From Hellea balneolensis (GTDB lineage Bacteria; Pseudomonadota; Alphaproteobacteria; Caulobacterales; Maricaulaceae): a DNA stretch of 9,581 bases. The notes under the pieces were generated by a model. That model was not told the origin of the DNA. It saw only the letters and a program-made list of their open reading frames with translations, and searched no databases. The DNA lies in contig QIKS01000115.1 of NCBI GenBank assembly GCA_003233025.1, forward strand, positions 1 to 9,581. Direction: 5' to 3'. Shown one piece after another: positions 1 to 6,504 of the stretch (the first letter of the stretch is position 1; every line of letters begins with the position of its first letter). Position numbers and translations under genes: made by a program.

Positions 1-539
1 ATCAGCTCAATATGGCGGGTGATAAAGGGGGCGCACAGGGCCAGTTCGGCTTCGGTTGGATTGCGATTGCCGGGTGGGCGCCAATTGCAGACATTGGTAA
101 TGTAAAGCCCGGTTTCGTCCAGGCCAATGCTCGCGAACATTTTGTCGAGCAATTGCCCGGCCGGGCCAACAAAAGGCAGGCCGCTTCTATCTTCCTCCGC
201 CCCCGGTGCTTCACCGATAGCCATAATGCTGGCTTTTTCATTGCCTCTGGCAAATACAAGGTTTTGCGCATTATCACTTAGAATGCCAGCGTCGAAATCT
301 TCAAGCACGGCTTTTAAGGCTTCCAATGTTGGGGCTGATTTGGCCAGGGTTTGGGCTTTTAAAATCTGCTCATCGCCGGTGGGTTCCGCCGCGGCCGCTG
401 CTTGTGGCGGGGCGGGCGGTGTTTTTGCGGCGCGCACGGCGGGCGGGGCGGGCGGTGTGTCAACGCCCATATCCTGCCACCAAATTTGCGCGGCTTGCAA
501 AGCTTGTTTTAAATCTTGTTCTGAGCTTGAGTTTTCCAT
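1..539 (-). CDS. Uracil-DNA glycosylase, family 4-like (partial, C-terminus outside window)
   Basis: This enzyme removes uracil from DNA to start base-excision repair. The first 179 residues are visible and the frame stays open to the window edge. Residues 1-60 form a poorly conserved, Pro/Ala-rich and probably disordered leader. The catalytic domain begins near residue 72 and shows GEAPGAEED (109-117), PFVGPAGQLLD (122-132) and ITNVCNWRPPGNR (147-159), the motif 1 and neighbouring signatures of family 4. Three of the four positions that bind the 4Fe-4S cluster in the Thermus enzyme are not Cys here (F82, G85, W153); only C169 is kept. The ATG was chosen because it shares one base with the upstream gene's stop (TGATG) and has a GAGGG ribosome site four bases before it. 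It is the second gene of a leftward operon. The family call is firm; activity and cluster content are unknown. Confidence 0.9.
   Translation of the reverse strand, partial: MENSSSEQDLKQALQAAQIWWQDMGVDTPPAPPAVRAAKTPPAPPQAAAAAEPTGDEQILKAQTLAKSAPTLEALKAVLEDFDAGILSDNAQNLVFARGNEKASIMAIGEAPGAEEDRSGLPFVGPAGQLLDKMFASIGLDETGLYITNVCNWRPPGNRNPTEAELALCAPFITRHIEL
406..458. repeat. Two direct copies of a 17-base G/C-rich repeat in the glycosylase leader
   Basis: GGCGGGGCGGGCGGTGT occurs at 406-422 and again at 442-458, exactly 36 bases (12 codons) apart. It encodes the repeated TPPAPP (residues 28-33 and 40-45) in the disordered leader of the glycosylase. The in-frame period points to a past tandem duplication. 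Confidence 0.75.
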
Positions 540-1915
540 CACGCCCTCACATGTACCACAGAGCGCACATTGGCTTCAATAGACTGGATGATGATTGTGG
601 CAATATCTTTGCCGGTTGCGCCTTCTATGCCTTGCAGGCCGGGGGATGAATTGACCTCCAGGATTTTTGGCCCGCTCTCACTGCGCAGCATGTCAACACC
701 CGCCACATTGAGCTTGAGAACCCGGGCGGCTTTGACCGCGCTCCTGCGTTCTTCCTTGGTGATGCGCACTTTCTCCGCCCGGCCGCCTTGGTGCAGATTG
801 GAGCGAAATTCGCCGGGTTGGGCGATGCGCTGAATGGCACCGACAACCTTGCCGTCAACCACAAGACAGCGGATATCCGTACCGCTGGCTTCCTTGATAA
901 ATTCCTGGACAAGAAAATGGGCGTCCAGCCCGCGAAAGGCATCAACCAAAGCCTCGGCGGCCTTTTTGGTTTCGGCGAGAACAACGCCCTTGCCTTGGGT
1001 GCTGGACAATAATTTAACCACGACCGGAGAGCCACCCGCCAGATCGATAATGCCCTTGGTGTCTTGGGAGGATTTGGCAAAGGCGGTGTTGGGCATGCCC
1101 AGCCTGTGTTGGGCTAAAAGCTGGTGAGCGAGTAATTTATCGCGCGACGCACCAATGGCTGCTGCCGTATTGAGGCAATAAACACCCATCATTTCAAACT
1201 GGCGAGTGATGGCCATGCCGTAAAATGTCATGCGGGTGCCGATGCGCGGGATAATCGCGTCATATCGGGGCAGGGCCTTGCCGTCATAATGCACAGCCGG
1301 GGCGTGGTCATTAATCGCCATATAGCAGCGGCTGGTTTCGATGCATTCAATGACATGGCCTCTGGCTTCCGCTGCCGCAATCATTTTTTGGTTGGAATAA
1401 TTGTTTGGTTCCTGGGTGAGGATACCAATGCGCAGCGGGCGGCGTGTGCGGTTTTTACGGCTGCGTTTTTTGTAGAGATCAAAAGATAAAACCGGCTGGA
1501 TAAATGAGGTCGACGGGACGATTTGCATTTTTTCTGAGATGGCAGATCGCCCAAGCAACATCCGGTAACCCATGCTTTCGCGGTTGGTCAGGGTGATGTG
1601 GATGGGCCAGGTTTTGTCCCCGAGCATAAGCGGCGCTTCGATAACATAGCGCGATTCGCTTTCTCCGTTGGAGCTAACCACCAAACGCCGGTCAATGACT
1701 TTGGCCGAGCAGACAACTTCAATGCTTGGATTGTCAGGGTCGGGATGCATAATAAAACGCACTTGCGGATTGCGCTCACTGCCAAAAGGCTCGATGGCAA
1801 CGGCGTGCAGGGCGGATGTTCTGGCGCCTGTGTCGATTTTGGCTTTAATGGCAGGCAAGCCCAGCTCAGGCAATGCCACCCATTCTTCCCAGCCGAGAGA
1901 AATCATATTTTCCAT
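539..1915 (-). CDS. rimK: RimB-RimK fusion: retropepsin-like protease domain plus ATP-grasp S6 glutamate ligase
   Basis: The 458-residue protein has two domains. Residues 1-150 match the RimB / 'ATP-dependent zinc protease' family (PF05618, retropepsin-like), with KIDTGARTSALHA at 26-38 (catalytic-type D28-T-G) and LLGRSAI at 120-126. Residues 160-458 match RimK, which adds glutamate to the C-terminus of ribosomal protein S6: SRDKLLAHQLL (257-267), KLLSSTQGKGVVLAET (301-316), QEFIKEASGTDIRCLVVDG (337-355), FRSNLHQGGRAEKV (370-383), GVDML (406-410) and the metal-binding LEVNSSPGLQGIE (419-431). E. coli RimK has about 300 residues, so the extra N-terminus is the protease domain. A basic stretch at 149-161 joins the two. 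The start at 1915 was chosen over upstream ATGs because AGAGG lies eight bases before it. The gene is first in the leftward operon with the glycosylase. The domain calls are strong; the exact substrate is inferred from the family. Confidence 0.9.
   Translation of the reverse strand: MENMISLGWEEWVALPELGLPAIKAKIDTGARTSALHAVAIEPFGSERNPQVRFIMHPDPDNPSIEVVCSAKVIDRRLVVSSNGESESRYVIEAPLMLGDKTWPIHITLTNRESMGYRMLLGRSAISEKMQIVPSTSFIQPVLSFDLYKKRSRKNRTRRPLRIGILTQEPNNYSNQKMIAAAEARGHVIECIETSRCYMAINDHAPAVHYDGKALPRYDAIIPRIGTRMTFYGMAITRQFEMMGVYCLNTAAAIGASRDKLLAHQLLAQHRLGMPNTAFAKSSQDTKGIIDLAGGSPVVVKLLSSTQGKGVVLAETKKAAEALVDAFRGLDAHFLVQEFIKEASGTDIRCLVVDGKVVGAIQRIAQPGEFRSNLHQGGRAEKVRITKEERRSAVKAARVLKLNVAGVDMLRSESGPKILEVNSSPGLQGIEGATGKDIATIIIQSIEANVRSVVHVRA
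544..548 (-). promoter_or_regulatory. Ribosome binding site of the uracil-DNA glycosylase gene
   Basis: On the minus strand GAGGG lies four bases before the ATG, inside the last codons of the upstream gene. Together with the TGATG stop-start overlap it supports translational coupling and decides the start at 539. Confidence 0.6.
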
Positions 1916-1992
1916 GCTCATAACCTCTAGCAAATACTTTACGCGCCCTGCCGTACAGTTTAACACTAAATTCAAAGAAAGCGAGAGTGGAC
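1916..1992. promoter_or_regulatory. Divergent promoter region between rimB-rimK and ETF-QO
   Basis: These 77 bases lie between two genes transcribed away from each other, so promoters for both must lie here or reach slightly into the coding ends. On the minus strand a weak pair TTAAAC and TAAAGT with a 16-base gap can be seen. On the plus strand a weak TTTACG element is visible, with only a poor -10 candidate after it. None is close to consensus and no clear operator palindrome is present. The location is certain; the exact elements are not. Confidence 0.35.
1924..1928 (-). promoter_or_regulatory. Ribosome binding site fixing the rimB-rimK start
   Basis: On the minus strand AGAGG lies eight bases before the ATG at 1915 but only two bases before the in-frame ATG at 1921. 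The spacing favours 1915. A further upstream in-frame ATG at 2002 would place the protein start inside the divergent ETF-QO gene and adds residues without family similarity. Confidence 0.55.
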
Positions 1993-3648
1993 ATGACGAC
2001 ACGAGAAAGTATGGATTATGACGTAGTGATTGTCGGCGCAGGCCCGGCGGGCTTGGCGGCGGCTATCCGGTTAAAACAATTGGGCGGTGATAAAATAAGC
2101 GTTGTTGTTTTGGAAAAAGGCTCGGAAGTGGGCGCGCATATTCTGTCAGGCGCCGTGCTTGACCCGTGCGGTTTGAACGCGCTTCTGCCAGATTGGAAAG
2201 AAAAAGGCGCGCCGCTTAACACCAAAGTTACCCAAGACCGGTTCTTGATGCTCAGCGAGAACGGCTCCCGCTCCGTACCCAATTTTATCATGCCGCCTTT
2301 GATGAACAATCACGGCAATTATATTGTCTCTATGGGCAATGTGTGTCGGTGGATGGCTGAACAGGCGGAAGGCTTGGGTGTTGAAGTGTTTCCTGGCATG
2401 GCGTGTTCTGAACTGGTTTATGACGACGAGGGCGCGCTCAAGGGCGTTGTCGCTGGCGAATTTGGCCGGGGGCGTGACGACAAAACGGATACGGAAGGCT
2501 ATGAGCCGGGCATGGAATTGCACGGCAAATATGTGCTGCTCAGCGAAGGAGCGCGGGGGTCTTTGTCCGAGCAGGTGATTGAAAAATTTGAACTGGCTGT
2601 GGATTGTGATGTGGCCAAATTCGGGTTGGGCATGAAGGAAATCTGGGATGTTAAGCCCGAGAACCATGTGCCGGGCCAAGTGACCCATACGTCTGGCTGG
2701 CCACTGAATAGCAAAACCGGCGGTGGCTCGTTCATGTATCATCTGGAAGGCGGGCAGGTTTATGTCGGTTATATTATCGACCTTAATTATAAAAACCCGC
2801 ATCTTTATCCCTATATGGAATTCCAACGTTGGAAGCATCACCCCGAAATCGCCAAGGTTTTGGAAGGCGGTAAGCGGGTGTCTTACGGCGCACGGGTGGT
2901 GACAAAGGGCGGTTTTCAGTCCATTCCCAAAGCGGTTTTCCCCGGCGGGGCATTGCTGGGCTGCACCATTGGCTTGGTTAATTTACCGCGCATCAAAGGC
3001 AATCACAACGCTATGCTTTCGGGCAAAGCGGCGGCGGAAGCGGCATTTGCCGCCATTGAGGCTGGGCGCTCCGGCGATGAATTGAGCGCTTACGACGAGG
3101 CTTTGCGCACCGGCCCGATTGGCAAGGATTTAAAACGGGTTAGAAATGTTGCGCCTTTAAGTGCGCGTTTTGGTGCGGTCTTGGGCGGCATGATGTTAGG
3201 CGGGTTGGATATGTGGTTTGCCACGATTTTTAGGTTCAATTTGTTTGGCACATTAAAGCACGGAAAATCAGACGCAGAGGCAACGGGTAAGGCGGCAGAT
3301 TATCCGGTCATAGATTATCCAAAACCGGACGGTGTTTTGTCCTTTGACCGGCTGACCAATGTTAGTTTTTCGGCCACCAATCATGAGGAAGAACAGCCCG
3401 TTCATCTTAAATTAAAAGATCCGTCCATTCCGATTAAGATTAATGTCCCGACATGGGCGGAACCAGCACAACGTTATTGCCCGGCGGGGGTTTATGAAGT
3501 GCTGACAGACACGGACGGAGCGCAGACATTTCAGATCAATAGCCAAAATTGTGTCCATTGTAAAACCTGCGACATCAAAGACCCGAGCAAGAACATTGTC
3601 TGGACGGTGCCCGAAGGCGGCGGCGGGCCAAATTATCCAAATATGTAG
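1993..3648 (+). CDS. Electron transfer flavoprotein-ubiquinone oxidoreductase (ETF-QO)
   Basis: ETF-QO is an inner-membrane-associated flavoprotein that passes electrons from reduced ETF (from fatty-acid and amino-acid dehydrogenases) to ubiquinone. The 551-residue product has the normal bacterial length. The FAD Rossmann motif VVIVGAGPAG is at 11-20, followed by LEKGSEVGAHILSGAV (40-55). The ubiquinone/FAD region GCTIGLVNLPRIKGNHNAM covers 323-341. The C-terminal ferredoxin-like part binds one 4Fe-4S cluster through C496 (RYCPAGVYE), C520, C523 and C526 (NCVHCKTC), and the protein ends in the family-typical GGGGPNYPNM. The ATG at 1993 has GAGAG five bases upstream and gives the N-terminus MTTRESMDYD expected of relatives; GTG 1987 and ATG 2011 are alternatives. 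The gene is intact and divergent from the RimK operon. ETF itself is not encoded in the window. Confidence 0.96.
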   Translation: MTTRESMDYDVVIVGAGPAGLAAAIRLKQLGGDKISVVVLEKGSEVGAHILSGAVLDPCGLNALLPDWKEKGAPLNTKVTQDRFLMLSENGSRSVPNFIMPPLMNNHGNYIVSMGNVCRWMAEQAEGLGVEVFPGMACSELVYDDEGALKGVVAGEFGRGRDDKTDTEGYEPGMELHGKYVLLSEGARGSLSEQVIEKFELAVDCDVAKFGLGMKEIWDVKPENHVPGQVTHTSGWPLNSKTGGGSFMYHLEGGQVYVGYIIDLNYKNPHLYPYMEFQRWKHHPEIAKVLEGGKRVSYGARVVTKGGFQSIPKAVFPGGALLGCTIGLVNLPRIKGNHNAMLSGKAAAEAAFAAIEAGRSGDELSAYDEALRTGPIGKDLKRVRNVAPLSARFGAVLGGMMLGGLDMWFATIFRFNLFGTLKHGKSDAEATGKAADYPVIDYPKPDGVLSFDRLTNVSFSATNHEEEQPVHLKLKDPSIPIKINVPTWAEPAQRYCPAGVYEVLTDTDGAQTFQINSQNCVHCKTCDIKDPSKNIVWTVPEGGGGPNYPNM

Positions 3649-3686
3649 ACAAGAACCAGCTTTGCGTTTCAGGCTTGTTCTTTGTC
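3648..3686 (+). terminator. Imperfect stem-loop after ETF-QO, possible terminator
   Basis: The arm at 3648-3660 pairs with 3673-3686 to give a 13-pair stem with one mismatch and one bulged T, around a 12-base loop. It begins at the last base of the ETF-QO stop codon. Only short T stretches follow, so it is not a textbook Rho-independent terminator. It may instead protect the mRNA 3' end or act with Rho. Confidence 0.35.
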
Positions 3687-3690
3687 AGAC

Positions 3691-3719
3691 TTGCTCCAAC
3701 CAAGAAAATAAGGTACTAT
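3691..3719 (+). promoter_or_regulatory. Candidate promoter for the secreted 892-residue protein gene
   Basis: TTGCTC (3691-3696) and TACTAT (3714-3719) are separated by 17 bases and lie about 72 bases before the start codon, after the ETF-QO stem-loop. The match to the housekeeping sigma consensus is moderate (three of six and four of six). GATAAT at 3748-3753 is a better -10 box but has no good -35 partner. Confidence 0.3.
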
Positions 3720-3780
3720 TGGGTGCAGATATCGTGGATGTTGAAATGATAATTTTGTAAAACTCTGCAACTTGCAAATT

Positions 3781-3785
3781 GAGGG
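3781..3785 (+). promoter_or_regulatory. Ribosome binding site of the secreted protein gene
   Basis: GAGGG lies six bases before the ATG at 3792. This is a strong site, and the signal peptide starts directly at that ATG, so both support the chosen start. Confidence 0.65.
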
Positions 3786-3791
3786 CGTATT

Positions 3792-6470
3792 ATGAGGCAC
3801 TTGTTCAGAACCTTGACGGCACTGGCTCTCATCTGGTTTGGGGTAAGTTTAGAACCACCTGTCAATGCCTATTCCGGTGAAGATTTGTTGCATGGCCGAC
3901 CGTGGCATCATGAGAACATCACGTGTCGGGCACTTGTTGGTGACGCTAAGTGTATTAGAAACCTTCCGAAACAAGATATTGTTTACAATGATAATCTTGG
4001 GTTTAGCGAAAACGCAGCCCATGCCATTGCTTGGCATGCTGATTATATTGATAGCTATATGTACAGCCCCCTTTGGTGGGGCGCAGCGATCAGAGGGGGT
4101 AAGCCCGTCCGCTCTATACGTAATCGTTATTTGGCGGGCATGGCAAATTACTGGCAATTGGCCAGCCTGCACTTTGATGATCTGAATTCGGCACGCGAAA
4201 TAGAGGAAAGCTGGCAACGGTATCTTTCTGGAACATTGGTTGCGCTGGAATGGGCTGCCAAGAGAAAAATGCCGGACGGATCGATAGGTGATACACAAGC
4301 TGCATACAATATACTTGGCGTGGGTTTGCATGCCAATCAGGATTTTTATTCGCATTCCACTTGGATCAATGACGCCTCGCGCCGTAAGAGCACATATTTA
4401 GACGTCCCAACAAATGTGCGAAAAAATATCTTAGCAACAGGTGCGTACGAACAAAAATTTTCACCTGTTCAGCACGGGAAGTATAGCTTTTCTTGCTCGG
4501 CATACACTGTGCAACCTTTAAAGGGTCTTATGTCTTTAGTGTGCGCAAATATTATTCCAACCGCCAATTTAGGGTTTTGTGAAGAATATAGAAAATGCTA
4601 CCAAGACAGACGGCAAAGTACACACATTCAATTGGCGAACGGGCCTATTGATTTTATCGTTTTATCGCCGCCAGGTATTGCTATGGACAATACATGGCTT
4701 TCTCAAATTGGAGCAGAGCAACGTGGTTTGATCCAGGACATGTCGATTGTAACAAAAACACTTGCTCGGCCAGTGGGTGTTACTCGCAATCAAAAAAGCG
4801 CTGCTGGCAATAAAAAAAGTACGACCGGCCAACCAAATGTTACGAACCATAAAATCCGACCAAGACAGATAGGGCGTGTACAGGAAACACGCATAAGGGG
4901 GACGGAAAATATAAAAGCAACAACAGGTTTAGGGGGTAATATTAAGAAGCTGTCGCGCCAGGCTTTGGGCGTACCAAAGAGCATACCTTTTCGCCAACTT
5001 AGGGAAGCAGAAAAAACCAATGCGCGAGAAGTTTGTTCCCAGATTATAGGCCACGGAAAACCTTGTGAGCGGGAATCAGATTTCTTGTTTGCAGAAGGAA
5101 AGCATCTGGCTGTGATTTCGTCAAAGCAATGGATTCGTCAGATCCAAGCTTATATGATCCGTAAGCATCCAGTATTTTGGTCAAATATTAAAAACTGCAG
5201 AACGAATTGTGCCGGTAAATTTAATTTTAAGAACCCCCCGCGGACGGTCACGAGCCAATTTGAGAATTATCAAAGTTTCCCATTCCAATTTCTGAGCGCC
5301 GGTCATGATAAGCCCGTGTCACGCACAGATGAAGATGGCTGGTATATGCGCATCGAACTTGATACGGGCAATGAAAGAGGCTCGGGTACAAGTGCTGACA
5401 TCAAAGTCATTGGCGACGAAAGTCGCGGAGAAATTTTCCTTCTTGATTATCTATCTATGAGTAACCCACACAGTCCTGTTCGAGGGCTGTTAACTTATGA
5501 TGATTTGGAAAAAGGAGACAAACAAGTATACACTGTCGGCCCTTTTCATAGACTTCCAAATAACCTTGAACTTTATAATGACGCCTCTTCAGGAAAAGAG
5601 CGGCGAAGAGCATTGCGGCGTCAAATGAAAAGAAAGATAGTCGGAGCCTTTGAAGGTGCGCGCCATTTTTTCCGTAATGATCAAGATTATGTCGGGTTGG
5701 CACATTGGACGCCAACACGTGAAGAGTTAGAGCAGATCATTCGCCTTGGCGAGACGCTTTCTGTTCGTGGCAGAGATGTCACAACGCCGCCTGGTACAAA
5801 ATATTTGATCATTGATGGCGACAAAGAGGGGGTTTACCAGTTTGAATTTAAAATATCTAAAACGTCCTGGCAGGGTCAGGGTGAGCAAAGGGGGTGGGCA
5901 GAATATAATATTTATATTGATAGAATAAGAGTGTTAAAAGAATCAAGTATTGACGGTGCAACGCGTAGCGATGAGCCATTTTTCTTTGCGGGCATTAACG
6001 CTTATGGTCTTCAAGCCCCTGAATTTCAACGTTATGGCCCTTTCGAAAACATTGGGACTAGCAGACGTGATCGTAAGACAATCGAAGATGACCGAAGGTT
6101 TCGCAATATACGTTTGCCGCGCTTTGGTGGCCTTATGATCTCTTTGGAAGCTTTTGAAAGCGATAAGGAGAAAAGTCGAGATCGAGATGCCCTTTACACA
6201 AGGTTCCAAGGGGCAATCGCACAAGAAGATTCAGAAGAATACCGTCAATTTATTAGCGAATTGGGACGGGGCATTGGCGGAGATTGGAAGCTGGCGGGCG
6301 TGCGCGTTTATGGTTTCCGGCGCGGCAATCGACCTGAATTTGGAAAAATGCTTGATATCAAACCAAATATTTGGATAGATGAAGAGGTGCGAAAGACATT
6401 TACACTCGATAAAAATGCGGTAAAGTCGCTAGGCGTGGATTTGACCGACCATAATGTCAAGCCCTATTAA
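3792..6470 (+). CDS. Large secreted protein with Het-C / zinc-phospholipase-C-like domain and PLAT-like C-terminal domain
   Basis: The 892-residue product starts with a signal peptide (basic n-region, hydrophobic 8-20, likely cleavage after VNA at 26). Residues 35-320 are alpha-helical with clustered metal-ligand-type residues: WHHENIT (38-44), H77, H82, D84, D87, LHFDD (126-130) and GLHANQDFYSHSTW (178-191), where H180-x3-D184-x3-H188 resembles the Het-C/vWA7 and phospholipase C/P1-nuclease signature. Residues 325-395 form a basic, probably disordered linker. Residues 516-597 look like a PLAT sandwich (MRIELDTG, GSGTSADIKVIG, then LPNNLELYND). Residues 670-800 look like a second, C2-like sandwich with SDEPFFFAGI at 726-735. 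Ten Cys residues suggest disulfides outside the cytoplasm. The gene is A+T-richer than its neighbours and sits between ETF-QO and the TPR gene. Lipase or phospholipase activity is possible but only inferred; no close named relative is recognised. Confidence 0.75.
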   Translation: MRHLFRTLTALALIWFGVSLEPPVNAYSGEDLLHGRPWHHENITCRALVGDAKCIRNLPKQDIVYNDNLGFSENAAHAIAWHADYIDSYMYSPLWWGAAIRGGKPVRSIRNRYLAGMANYWQLASLHFDDLNSAREIEESWQRYLSGTLVALEWAAKRKMPDGSIGDTQAAYNILGVGLHANQDFYSHSTWINDASRRKSTYLDVPTNVRKNILATGAYEQKFSPVQHGKYSFSCSAYTVQPLKGLMSLVCANIIPTANLGFCEEYRKCYQDRRQSTHIQLANGPIDFIVLSPPGIAMDNTWLSQIGAEQRGLIQDMSIVTKTLARPVGVTRNQKSAAGNKKSTTGQPNVTNHKIRPRQIGRVQETRIRGTENIKATTGLGGNIKKLSRQALGVPKSIPFRQLREAEKTNAREVCSQIIGHGKPCERESDFLFAEGKHLAVISSKQWIRQIQAYMIRKHPVFWSNIKNCRTNCAGKFNFKNPPRTVTSQFENYQSFPFQFLSAGHDKPVSRTDEDGWYMRIELDTGNERGSGTSADIKVIGDESRGEIFLLDYLSMSNPHSPVRGLLTYDDLEKGDKQVYTVGPFHRLPNNLELYNDASSGKERRRALRRQMKRKIVGAFEGARHFFRNDQDYVGLAHWTPTREELEQIIRLGETLSVRGRDVTTPPGTKYLIIDGDKEGVYQFEFKISKTSWQGQGEQRGWAEYNIYIDRIRVLKESSIDGATRSDEPFFFAGINAYGLQAPEFQRYGPFENIGTSRRDRKTIEDDRRFRNIRLPRFGGLMISLEAFESDKEKSRDRDALYTRFQGAIAQEDSEEYRQFISELGRGIGGDWKLAGVRVYGFRRGNRPEFGKMLDIKPNIWIDEEVRKTFTLDKNAVKSLGVDLTDHNVKPY

Positions 6471-6504
6471 TTTAACCGCTTGCAAGTTTCATATAAGATG
6501 AAAA

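Noticed and set aside
1922..2002. Longer N-terminus for the RimB-RimK protein, starting at 2002
   Set aside because: It would overlap the divergent ETF-QO start, has no family similarity, and AGAGG is well placed for the ATG at 1915.
2146..2841. Open frame of 231 codons on the minus strand inside ETF-QO
   Set aside because: It is wholly antisense to a clear ETF-QO gene, has no ribosome site and no recognisable motif. G+C-rich coding DNA often leaves such frames open.
3849..4355. Open frame of 168 codons on the minus strand inside the secreted protein gene
   Set aside because: The plus frame carries a signal peptide and conserved metal-type motifs; the antisense frame has none.
3792..6470. 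Secreted protein as a mobile-element or prophage gene
   Set aside because: No transposase, integrase, phage structural gene, tRNA or long terminal repeat is near; only composition and context hint at transfer.
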